Shown one piece after another: positions 8,224 to 13,947 of a DNA stretch of 14,569 nucleotides; position 1 is the first letter of the stretch; the number at the start of each line of letters is the position of its first letter. Location of the stretch: positions 1 through 14,569 of the forward strand of contig SKHR01000245.1 of NCBI GenBank assembly GCA_007116865.1. Reading direction: 5' to 3'. Under the pieces are notes generated by a model that was given only the letters and a program-made list of their open reading frames with translations, was not told the DNA's origin and did no database searches. The stretch is from Marinospirillum sp. Its GTDB lineage: Bacteria; Pseudomonadota; Gammaproteobacteria; Pseudomonadales; Halomonadaceae. Made by a program: the position numbers and the translations under genes.

Positions 8224-8260
8224 AAAAAAATGACTGAGTCGTCTGAACTGAGACCACTCA
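8224..8260 (-). promoter_or_regulatory. Hairpin plus T7 tract in the argS leader (attenuator-like)
   Basis: On the minus strand the arms TGAGTGGTCT and AGACGACTCA (8260-8251 and 8244-8235) pair in nine of ten positions around a 6-base loop, with one internal G-G mismatch. Four bases later comes a run of seven T (8230-8224). If transcription starts near 8271 (see the promoter entry), the hairpin covers about +12 to +37 and the argS ATG is near +66. This layout resembles a weak intrinsic terminator or attenuator. I found no arginine-rich leader peptide and no T-box. The 4-base gap before the T run and the modest GC content of the stem weaken the case. Confidence 0.4.
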
Positions 8261-8277
8261 CAATGAAATGACCCGAC

Positions 8278-8306
8278 ATTATCCAAGGAAGCGAGACGAA
8301 TGTCAC
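8278..8306 (-). promoter_or_regulatory. Sigma-70 promoter for argS and the downstream unit
   Basis: On the minus strand, GTGACA (8306-8301, 5 of 6 to TTGACA) and GATAAT (8283-8278, 5 of 6 to TATAAT) are separated by exactly 17 bases. The predicted start is near 8271, 65 bases before the argS ATG. No better promoter was seen between here and ftsN. Confidence 0.65.
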
Positions 8307-8336
8307 CCACTGGTCGATTTTTGGACGGGCTTTCCT

Positions 8337-8365
8337 TTGCGTCCAGGCCACGGCTGCTTTATCCT
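8337..8365 (+). promoter_or_regulatory. Weak candidate promoter for ubiT
   Basis: TTGCGT (8337-8342, 3 of 6) and TATCCT (8360-8365, 4 of 6) are spaced 17 bases apart, with a predicted start near 8372 and about 39 bases of leader. It is diverged from the argS promoter. I searched 8207-8410 for a TTGAT-N4-ATCAA (FNR/Anr) site and saw no convincing one, unlike upstream of ubiU. Confidence 0.3.
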
Positions 8366-8410
8366 TTGGACATCTGATAGCCCATCCACCCCCTTCTGAT
8401 CGGAGTGACC

Positions 8411-8941
8411 ATGCGCCTGCCCTTACCACCCCCACCCCCGCATCGCATCCGCCAAGTTTTTCATCCGCTGCGCTGGCTGCCTTTGCTGGATGCCCGGGTT
8501 CCCCTGCGCATAAAAAAACAACTCGTTGAGCCACGCCTTAATGCGTTGTTTGCCGAAGCGATTCAGGAGGGCGACTTTGATCTGCTGGAAGGACGGGTGC
8601 TCAGCCTGGATATCCGTGACCTCGGCCTTTGCCTGAACCTGACCTTGTCACAAGAGCGACTCAGCCTGACAGAACAAAGCGGCGAAGCCATCATCCGTGG
8701 TGATTGGCGTGCCTTTCTTTGTCTGGCTCAGCGCCAGGAAGATCCAGACGGGCTGTTCTTTCGCCGCCAGTTGGTCATTGAAGGGGATACCGAGTTAGGC
8801 CTGGGTGTGAAAAACCTGCTCGACAGCCTGGACTGGACCCTGGATCAGGGTGTGGTCGGCCAGCTTCTGGCCTGGCTGGAACGCTGGGCTGAAGACCAGC
8901 CCCACCGCCCAGCTCCGCCAACACCCCTGTCACCGACCTGA
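8411..8941 (+). CDS. ubiT: UbiT, SCP2-type lipid carrier of the oxygen-independent ubiquinone pathway
   Basis: UbiT (YhbT in E. coli) is the SCP2-domain accessory factor for oxygen-independent ubiquinone synthesis and is thought to hold polyprenylated intermediates, as UbiJ does in air. The strongest evidence is LFFRRQLVIEGDTELGLGVK (about 115-134), nearly identical to the E. coli UbiT block, preceded by LLEGRVLSLDIRDLGL (58-73) and RQEDPDG. The 176 residues match the family (E. coli 174). The ATG at 8411 is preferred over the GTG at 8405 because GGAG (8402-8405) sits 5 bases before it. Odd feature: five consecutive prolines at residues 6-10 right after the start, with no later in-frame ATG nearby that would avoid them. 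It is the only plus-strand gene among its neighbours and converges on rhuM, 35 bases away. Its functional partners ubiU and ubiV lie beyond rhuM. Confidence 0.93.
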   Translation: MRLPLPPPPPHRIRQVFHPLRWLPLLDARVPLRIKKQLVEPRLNALFAEAIQEGDFDLLEGRVLSLDIRDLGLCLNLTLSQERLSLTEQSGEAIIRGDWRAFLCLAQRQEDPDGLFFRRQLVIEGDTELGLGVKNLLDSLDWTLDQGVVGQLLAWLERWAEDQPHRPAPPTPLSPT

Positions 8942-8976
8942 GCAGGACCCAGCCGGATCACTGGGCCGAAAAGCTG

Positions 8977-10017
8977 TCATTTATTACTCTTCTTACATGA
9001 AGAGCTCAGCTCTTTTACTGTTTTCTCGGCTTCAATAAAGTGCTTTTCGACCTCTGAGGGCTGTTGCAGCCGTTGCTCGCGGAATTTCTCGAACTCCTGA
9101 TGCGCTTTGTTCAACGCTTGCTGGTTACTGATGCTGCCTGCATGGGTCCGTAGCTCACGTCCTGTCATGCTCAGGAATTGATCAAGTCGCTGTTGCCAGT
9201 CCGCCATGGTCATGGGCTGGCGATTAAGCGCCTGCACTTCGGCCAATTCCAGGTAGGCATTGACCATACGGTTCAGGATGTTCAGCTCTTCTTCAGTCAG
9301 ATAGTTCTTCGCAACCTCAATATCACGCTTCAGGAGATTCTTGCCTGGGAAATTGGTGATACCCATGTTGGGTGAACTGGCATCTGCACGCTGGAAGATC
9401 AGCTCAGAGGCCGTATGCCCATGAGCCGCCCAGTGCATCTTGTTTTGCACTTGTTTGAAGAACCGCTGAGTTTGCTCCGCATTGGGGTCGTAATCCATAC
9501 TGGTGGCGTAGATGTCCAGCACCTTGCGCCAAAACACTTTCTCAGAACTGCGAATATCACGGATGCGCGCCAGCAGCTCTTCAAAGTAACGATCGCTCTG
9601 CGGCTCCTTGAGACGCGCATCATCCAATACAAAGCCTTTGATAAGGTATTCTTTCAGGCGTTCAGTCGCCCAGATCCGGAAGCGGGTAGCAATCGCACTT
9701 TTCACCCGGTAGCCAACTGCAATGATCATATCCAGATTGTAGAAATCCCGCTGACGACGGACCTCTCTACTCCCTTCCAGTTGAACTGACAAGAACTTCT
9801 TGTGAGTTGCCTCCCGCTCCAGCTCGCCCTCTGCGTAAACGTTCTGAATGTGGCCGCTGATATTCTGCTGGGTAGTCTGGAACAACTCAGCCAACTGGTT
9901 TTGAGTGAGCCACAGGGTTTCATCCTGCAAGCGGACCTCAAGCCGCAACCGGCCTTCGGACGCCTCATAGAGCAGGATATCTCCCGTGCCACCTGGCCGT
10001 TCAGTGCCTTGTTTCAT
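8977..10017 (-). CDS. rhuM: RhuM-family protein (PF13310-type), function unknown
   Basis: The 346-residue protein belongs to the RhuM family, named after a gene on Salmonella pathogenicity island 3 and commonly found on genomic islands; its molecular role is not established. Visible parts: an N-terminal module with a helix-turn-helix-like stretch LTQNQLAELFQTTQQNISGH (37-56), the block RDFYNLDMIIAVGYRVKS (90-107) followed by RFRIWATERLKEYL, and the C-terminal signatures NKMHWAAHGHTASELIFQRA (192-211), NMGITNF and NRQPMTMADWQQRLDQFL (265-282), then a charged helical tail. It appears full length. I start at the ATG at 10017, where AAGG sits 6 bases upstream; the frame extends to an ATG at 10047 with no binding site. 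Hand-counted lines look slightly more AT-rich than hslU, which with the family's habits suggests acquisition. It lies 84 bases after ubiV, so it could be read from ubiUV or from its own promoter. Confidence 0.88.
   Translation of the reverse strand: MKQGTERPGGTGDILLYEASEGRLRLEVRLQDETLWLTQNQLAELFQTTQQNISGHIQNVYAEGELEREATHKKFLSVQLEGSREVRRQRDFYNLDMIIAVGYRVKSAIATRFRIWATERLKEYLIKGFVLDDARLKEPQSDRYFEELLARIRDIRSSEKVFWRKVLDIYATSMDYDPNAEQTQRFFKQVQNKMHWAAHGHTASELIFQRADASSPNMGITNFPGKNLLKRDIEVAKNYLTEEELNILNRMVNAYLELAEVQALNRQPMTMADWQQRLDQFLSMTGRELRTHAGSISNQQALNKAHQEFEKFREQRLQQPSEVEKHFIEAEKTVKELSSSCKKSNK
9000..9016 (+). terminator. Weak terminator-like hairpin downstream of ubiT
   Basis: On the plus strand AAGAG, loop CTCAG, then CTCTT is followed directly by TT, with the first bases of the T run able to pair further. 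The stem is only 5-6 bp, and the site lies inside the 3' coding end of rhuM, about 60 bases past the ubiT stop. It could help end ubiT transcription; it has no T run in the rhuM direction. Confidence 0.2.
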
Positions 10018-10030
10018 TGGCGACCTTGTT

Positions 10031-10046
10031 TGATCACTTATGATCA
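10031..10046. promoter_or_regulatory. Paired TGATCA palindrome upstream of rhuM (possible operator)
   Basis: TGATCA at 10031-10036 and again at 10041-10046, each itself a palindrome, are separated by 4 bases, so their centres are 10 bp apart, one helical turn. The pair lies 14-29 bases before the rhuM ATG and contains two GATC (Dam-type) sites. On the minus strand a CATAAG hexamer (4 of 6 to TATAAT) overlaps it. It is not an FNR site, because the spacing between TTGAT and ATCA is 8, not 4. An autoregulatory operator is an inference. Confidence 0.35.
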
Positions 10047-10101
10047 TTCTGATTGTTCAATACTTTAGCCTGGGAGTCTATGGATGCGCACTCAAGCGGG
10101 G

Positions 10102-11025
10102 TTATTCGGTGATCTCAGAGCGCTGCTCCATTCCGGAAGTGCCATACCAGTACCCATTGCAGCCTTCCAGATTTAACAGCTGCAAAGGGTCCTGGTTGGG
10201 TTGATGGCCACGACGCGCCAGATCAAAGGCTTCGACTACGGCCTGCATGCCTTCTGCGACCGGACTCAAGCGAACCACATCCACCCCTAGTGCTTGCATT
10301 CTGGGGACTTCACTCAGCAGGTTATAGCAGGCACCGGATAAGGTTTGAATCCCGTTGAGGGTGAACACCTGCTGGGTTTCCTGCGAGCGCAGCGGCAAAC
10401 CTTGTGGATAGTCCTGACAGACAAACTGGCAGCGATCCTTGGGCAGATTATGGTGACGCGCGGTAAAGCAGCGCGCAGACCAGGCCAGGGGTAAATGACC
10501 AAAGGCAAACACCTCGGTTTGCAGGTTCAGTGCCTGAGACTGGATACTTGTTTGCAGGTCGGCCAGCGTCGTGTGAGGCAGCTCAACCGGGAAACACCAG
10601 CGCTGCATGCCTTGTCGGGCAAGCAGTTTCAGAGTGCGTGGGTTATATACATTGACAGCCGGACCGGCCACAAAAGGCAGGCCCATCTGAAAGCAGCACT
10701 CGATCGCGCTCTGATCCGACGCCTCAATCAACCAGCCGGTTTTTTGCGCCTGAATTTTTTCCAGCATGCCTTGCAGCTGGCGCATGTCGGCTTCAGATTC
10801 CATCAGAGTTTGGGTGGCAATCACCACCTGTTTGCCTGCCGCCGCCAGCCTATCACCGATGGCGAGCCAGTCATCCACTTTCAGCTCACGCCGCCGTGAG
10901 CAAACCGTTTCACCCAGGGTGACGATGTCCACCGGCCAGTCAGCGACCTGACGATAAAAATCCCGCGTGGCTTGGGCCGTCCAGTAAAAAAGCAACGGCC
11001 CTAAGGAGAGTTGGGTTGTCTGCAT
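10102..11025 (-). CDS. ubiV: UbiV, Fe-S U32-family subunit of the oxygen-independent ubiquinone hydroxylase
   Basis: UbiV pairs with UbiU to hydroxylate the ubiquinone ring without O2, using prephenate as oxygen donor in E. coli. It is a U32-family protein carrying a 4Fe-4S cluster. The four ligands are visible: C42 in GETVCSRR, C186 in SARCFTARHH, and C199 and C203 in RCQFVCQDYP. The spacings 186-199-203 equal those of E. coli UbiV (180-193-197). Other U32 blocks are EVFAFGHLPL and TLNGIQTLSGACYNLL. At 307 residues it is a little longer than E. coli UbiV (about 292), the excess lying at the C-terminus. The ATG is 3 bases past the ubiU stop, with GGAA 8 bases upstream, so the two are co-translated from one mRNA. 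No terminator is evident before rhuM. Confidence 0.96.
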   Translation of the reverse strand: MQTTQLSLGPLLFYWTAQATRDFYRQVADWPVDIVTLGETVCSRRRELKVDDWLAIGDRLAAAGKQVVIATQTLMESEADMRQLQGMLEKIQAQKTGWLIEASDQSAIECCFQMGLPFVAGPAVNVYNPRTLKLLARQGMQRWCFPVELPHTTLADLQTSIQSQALNLQTEVFAFGHLPLAWSARCFTARHHNLPKDRCQFVCQDYPQGLPLRSQETQQVFTLNGIQTLSGACYNLLSEVPRMQALGVDVVRLSPVAEGMQAVVEAFDLARRGHQPNQDPLQLLNLEGCNGYWYGTSGMEQRSEITE

Positions 11026-11028
11026 GTT

Positions 11029-12024
11029 TTATTTCCAAGCTCGATGATAAGCGCCCAAAGTGGTGACGCTGCCTTCTGAAAGATCGCCCAGCTGTGCCAT
11101 CCAGTCGGCCTGGGGCACAAATGCATCGCCTTGGGTTTGCAAGGCATCCAGAGCCTGACGCCAAACACGCACAACCTGCTCAACATAAGCAGGGCTGCGC
11201 TGACGCCCTTCGATTTTGACCGCGCTGATACCGATTGCTTGCAACTGCGGCAACAAATCCAGGGTGTTCAAACTGGTGGGTTCTTCAATCGCATGATAAA
11301 CCTTGCCCGACACCTCAAAACGCCCTTTGCACAGCGTGGGGTAACCGGCTTTTTCATCCGCTGCATAACGGTCTATCAGCACACCATTAAGGCGCGACTC
11401 CAACCCTTCGGGCGTTTCCTGCCAACGCACCGCCTTGGCGGGTGAGCAGGCCCCACGAGTATTGGGTGATTCATCGGTGAGATAAGAAGACAGATAACAG
11501 CGACCCTCAGCCATGATGCACAGGCTGCCAAAAGCAAAGACCTCCAGCTCGACCGGAGACTGGCGCACCAGATCCTTGACCTGAGCGATGGACAAAACGC
11601 GCGGCAGCACCGCTCGTTTAATACCGAAGTTGCGATGATAAAAATTCAGCGCTTCCCGACTGGTAGCTGACCCTTGAACCGACAGGTGACGCGCCAGATC
11701 CGGGTGTCGCTCTGCGGCATAGTCCAGCAACCCCATATCCGCCAGAATCAGCGCATCAATTCCCAGATCCGCCGCCTGATCCACCGCGCGCGTCCATTCG
11801 GACCAGCCCTGTGGCTGGGGGTAGGTGTTGATCGCACAGAACACCTTGCAGCCACGCGCATGAGCATAAGCCACCCCTTCGGCTGCGCGTTTTTCATTGA
11901 AGTTCAACCCAGCAAACTGGCGGGCATTAGTGGCATTGCGAAAGCCCAGGTAAACCGCATCGGCCCCTTGATCAACCGCTGCCTTCAGGGCAGGTAAACT
12001 CCCCGCCGGACAAACCAGTTCCAT
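11029..12024 (-). CDS. ubiU: UbiU, Fe-S U32-family subunit of the oxygen-independent ubiquinone hydroxylase
   Basis: UbiU forms the UbiUV heterodimer for O2-independent ring hydroxylation. The 331-residue protein begins MELVCPAGSLPALKAA and ends TTLGAYHRAWK, matching E. coli UbiU in length and at both ends. The four 4Fe-4S cysteines fall at C169, C176, C193 and C232, the same numbers as in E. coli, in the blocks FAFGSLCIMAEGRCYLSSYL, NTRGACSP and YPTLCKGR. KIEGRQRSPAYV, a hallmark of U32 proteins, is also present. The frame extends one codon to a GTG at 12027, but the ATG at 12024 has GGGAG (12031-12035) 6 bases upstream and gives the family start. It is the first gene of ubiUV(-rhuM), with an FNR-like site upstream. 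Confidence 0.97.
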   Translation of the reverse strand: MELVCPAGSLPALKAAVDQGADAVYLGFRNATNARQFAGLNFNEKRAAEGVAYAHARGCKVFCAINTYPQPQGWSEWTRAVDQAADLGIDALILADMGLLDYAAERHPDLARHLSVQGSATSREALNFYHRNFGIKRAVLPRVLSIAQVKDLVRQSPVELEVFAFGSLCIMAEGRCYLSSYLTDESPNTRGACSPAKAVRWQETPEGLESRLNGVLIDRYAADEKAGYPTLCKGRFEVSGKVYHAIEEPTSLNTLDLLPQLQAIGISAVKIEGRQRSPAYVEQVVRVWRQALDALQTQGDAFVPQADWMAQLGDLSEGSVTTLGAYHRAWK

Positions 12025-12069
12025 CACTGTCTCCCGTCTTGCTTTACTGAGATCAAAAACCAGCGCCGC

Positions 12070-12110
12070 AGCTTAACAAGTAAAAAAAAACGAACAATGA
12101 CATTCATCAA
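12070..12110 (-). promoter_or_regulatory. FNR/Anr-like box and candidate promoter of ubiUV
   Basis: On the minus strand TTGAT-GAAT-GTCAT (12110-12097) matches 8 of 10 defined positions of TTGAT-N4-ATCAA. Downstream, TAAGCT (12075-12070) keeps the three most conserved -10 bases and places the box centre about 40.5-41.5 bases before a start near 12063, the class II activator position. The leader would be about 38 bases. No good -35 is present, as expected for an activator-dependent promoter. Known biology supports this: ubiUV is under FNR control in E. coli. A second, partial box TTGAT-CTCA-GTAAA (12056-12043) lies too close to the ATG for class II activation. An A9/T9 tract (12082-12090) falls between the first box and the -10. 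Confidence 0.45.
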
Positions 12111-12131
12111 GGGCGACCAACCCCATCAGGG

Positions 12132-12578
12132 TCAGCTCAACTCAAAATCGCCGGTCTGTGTATTGATCCGGTAACCCAGGCGCTCAACCAGAACCTGATC
12201 CGCCAGCGTCAACCCCTGCGCCGGAACGATCAGGCGTACCGACTGAGCATGTCCTTCAGCGGCCACCAACGCCATCAAACGACTGGCCACGCCTCGGCGT
12301 CGGGTCACCTCGCGCACACACAGATGGCGCAGCAACCATAGATCCGGCTGAGCTTCCACCAGCACTGCGCCGATCAGATGCTCATTGAACAAGGCCGCAG
12401 CAAACCAGTGCTGCGGGCGCTCCAGTGCCTGGGTGACAAAATCTCCTGCCTCCAGCACCTGCTCATCCAGGCAGCGACGCGCCTCATTCGCTTCGGTATA
12501 GATTTTTTGCAAATCCTCAGCCCAGACCGGATGGGACTGAAACACCTCCGTGGTGACTTGCTGCATTAACACTGGCAT
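12132..12578 (-). CDS. panZ: GNAT protein of the PanZ (PanM) family
   Basis: PanZ is a GNAT-fold protein that binds acetyl-CoA and aspartate decarboxylase PanD, promoting PanD self-cleavage and coupling beta-alanine and CoA synthesis to acetyl-CoA level. The 148-residue protein carries the acetyl-CoA loop block HLCVREVTRRRGVASRLM (about 87-104), whose VREVTRRRGV is the same as in E. coli PanZ, and EDLQKIYTEA early on, resembling the DLQKIWPEY of PanZ. GNAT beta-strand 4 is seen in LFNEHLIGAVLVE. It is about 20 residues longer than E. coli PanZ. The ATG at 12578 is chosen over an upstream GTG (12584) because a GGGGGAG run ends 5 bases before it. It is divergent from hisB and 107 bases before ubiU. 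panD is not in the window, so a different GNAT role remains possible. Confidence 0.72.
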   Translation of the reverse strand: MPVLMQQVTTEVFQSHPVWAEDLQKIYTEANEARRCLDEQVLEAGDFVTQALERPQHWFAAALFNEHLIGAVLVEAQPDLWLLRHLCVREVTRRRGVASRLMALVAAEGHAQSVRLIVPAQGLTLADQVLVERLGYRINTQTGDFELS

Positions 12579-12611
12579 GACCACTCCCCCTTCAAGACAC
12601 CCGCACCAACA

Positions 12612-12640
12612 CTGCCTTTCGCTGACACAACTGTTATAAT
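12612..12640 (+). promoter_or_regulatory. Promoter of the hisB-hisH-hisA operon (extended -10)
   Basis: A perfect TATAAT (12635-12640) is preceded by TGT, making an extended -10 (TGnTATAAT). The -35 region, CTGCCT (12612-12617, 17-base spacing, 3 of 6), is poor, which extended -10 promoters tolerate. Predicted start is near 12647 and leader about 27 bases. No his leader peptide with a histidine run fits in that leader, so enteric-type attenuation is unlikely. Confidence 0.65.
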
Positions 12641-12653
12641 GCGCTTTTGTCAG
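12622..12653. repeat. Inverted repeat flanking the hisB -10 element
   Basis: CTGACACAA (12622-12630) and TTTTGTCAG (12645-12653) match as inverted repeats in 8 of 9 positions around 14 bases that contain the TATAAT of hisB. The arms could be a repressor site or a weak hairpin in DNA; the left arm lies upstream of the predicted start, so it is not an RNA hairpin of the his transcript. Confidence 0.4.
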
Positions 12654-12673
12654 ACTGGCGCTGGAAAACGTTT

Positions 12674-13267
12674 ATGAACTCACGTACCGCAAGTGTAGCC
12701 CGTGACACACTGGAAACCCAGATTCAAGTGAAGGTCAATCTGGATGGAACCGGTCAGTTTCGCTGCGAAACAGGCATCGGCTTTTTGGATCACATGCTGG
12801 AGCAGGTCGCTCGCCATGGCTTGATTGATCTCGATATTCAGCTCAAGGGCGACCGTCACATTGATGACCACCACAGTGTCGAAGATCTGGGCATCACCCT
12901 GGGTCAGGCCTTTGATCAAGCGGTGGGCGACAAAAAAGGCATGGTACGTTACGGCCACGCCTATGTGCCGCTGGATGAAGCCTTGTCTCGGGTTGTCATT
13001 GACTTCTCTGGCCGCCCCGGACTGGACATGAACGTCGAGTTCACCCGTGCCAGCATCGGCAGCCTGGACACCCAGTTGTTTTGGGAGTTCTTTCAAGGTT
13101 TTGTCAATCACGCCCGTGTCACCCTGCACATCGACAACCTCAAGGGGTTCAATGCGCACCACCAGGCTGAAACCATTTTTAAAGCCTTTGGTCGCGCACT
13201 GCGCATGGCGCTGGCCACCGATGAACGTATGGCTGGACAAATGCCCTCAACCAAAGGGGTGCTCTGA
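12674..13267 (+). CDS. hisB: Imidazoleglycerol-phosphate dehydratase (monofunctional HisB)
   Basis: HisB dehydrates imidazole glycerol phosphate to imidazole acetol phosphate, the sixth histidine step. The protein has 197 residues, the size of the stand-alone dehydratase; it lacks the HisN-type phosphatase domain fused in E. coli. The Mn-binding blocks are all visible: GIGFLDHMLEQVARHG (34-49, H40 and H48), DDHHSVEDLG (64-73, H66, H67 and E70) and AHHQAETIFKAFGRAL (161-176, H162, H163 and E166). The frame could begin at a TTG at 12647, but that coincides with the predicted transcription start and has no leader. The ATG at 12674 gives the usual N-terminus, with GGA about 10 bases upstream. It is the first gene of hisBHA; its stop overlaps hisH by one base (TGATG). 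Confidence 0.97.
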   Translation: MNSRTASVARDTLETQIQVKVNLDGTGQFRCETGIGFLDHMLEQVARHGLIDLDIQLKGDRHIDDHHSVEDLGITLGQAFDQAVGDKKGMVRYGHAYVPLDEALSRVVIDFSGRPGLDMNVEFTRASIGSLDTQLFWEFFQGFVNHARVTLHIDNLKGFNAHHQAETIFKAFGRALRMALATDERMAGQMPSTKGVL

Positions 13268-13917
13268 TGCAGCCATCAGTGGTCATCATTGACTATGGGA
13301 TGGGCAATCTGCATTCAGCCCACAAGGCACTGGAGAAGATGGCCGACGGCCAGAAAAGCGTTGGCATCTCCTCTGACCCTGAGGTGATCCGTCAGGCAGA
13401 ACGCGTGGTTCTACCGGGTGTGGGTGCGATCCGTGACTGCATGGCAGAGATGGCACACACTGGCCTGATTCCTGTGATTCGCGAGTGTCTGAACAACAAG
13501 CCTTTTTTGGGGATTTGTGTGGGTTTTCAGGCACTGATGCAAATGAGCGAAGAAAATGGCGGCATTGACTGCCTCGGCCATTTTCAGGGGCAGGTCAACT
13601 ACTTTGGTGAACACCTGACCAATGCACAGGGCGAGCGCTTAAAAGTCCCTCACATGGGCTGGAGCCAGGTATTTGCCAAGCAGGCCGAGCATCCACTTTG
13701 GCAAGGCATTGCACCGGGCGAGCGCTTTTACTTTGTGCACAGTTATTACGTGCAAATGCAACAGGCACAACAGGTGCTGGCCACCTGTGACTATGGCCCC
13801 GTTTGCCTGCATGCCGCCGCCGCCCAGGACAATGTCGCGGCCGTACAATTCCACCCGGAAAAAAGTGCCAATGCAGGACTCAAACTGCTGCAAAACTTTT
13901 TATTCTGGAAACCCTGA
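13267..13917 (+). CDS. hisH: HisH, glutaminase subunit of imidazoleglycerol-phosphate synthase
   Basis: HisH releases ammonia from glutamine and passes it to HisF, forming imidazole glycerol phosphate and AICAR. It is a class I glutamine amidotransferase of 216 residues (E. coli 196). The catalytic triad is present: nucleophile C84 in FLGICVGFQ, then H196 and E198 in VQFHPEKS. Other marks are IDYGMGNLHS at the N-terminus, VVLPGVGAI (oxyanion region), VPHMGWSQV and YFVHSYY. The nucleophile elbow reads GICVGFQ, where many HisH proteins have GICLGMQ; the change is conservative. Translation is probably coupled to hisB through the TGATG overlap, with AAGGGG 7 bases before the ATG. The hisA ATG follows 30 bases later. 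Confidence 0.97.
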   Translation: MQPSVVIIDYGMGNLHSAHKALEKMADGQKSVGISSDPEVIRQAERVVLPGVGAIRDCMAEMAHTGLIPVIRECLNNKPFLGICVGFQALMQMSEENGGIDCLGHFQGQVNYFGEHLTNAQGERLKVPHMGWSQVFAKQAEHPLWQGIAPGERFYFVHSYYVQMQQAQQVLATCDYGPVCLHAAAAQDNVAAVQFHPEKSANAGLKLLQNFLFWKP

Positions 13918-13947
13918 TCTTTAATCACGATGTGTTGAGCCAACCCT

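Noticed and set aside
8127..8534. Minus-strand open frame (135 codons) spanning the argS leader and the start of ubiT
   Set aside because: It overlaps two well-supported genes in other frames and would begin upstream of the argS promoter; no family is recognisable.
8948..8965. CCCAG-N8-CTGGG inverted repeat between ubiT and rhuM as a bidirectional terminator
   Set aside because: The stem is only 5 bp and no T run follows on either strand.
8956..10038. GATCACT at 8956-8962 and 10032-10038 as a target-site duplication flanking rhuM
   Set aside because: A 7-base match is expected by chance at this distance, the second copy is part of the TGATCA pair, and no transposase or terminal inverted repeats exist.
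12043..12056. Second FNR-like box TTGAT-CTCA-GTAAA before ubiU
   Set aside because: Only one half-site is good, and its centre is about 25 bases from the ATG, too close for activation; perhaps a chance match.
12097..12131. Intrinsic terminator after the PanZ-like gene using the T9 tract
   Set aside because: Only a 4-bp ATGA/TCAT stem precedes the T run, and seven bases separate them, so it is too weak to call.
12680..13240. Minus-strand open frame (186 codons) antisense to hisB
   Set aside because: hisB has all its catalytic motifs on the plus strand; the opposite frame shows no family features and no binding site for its start.
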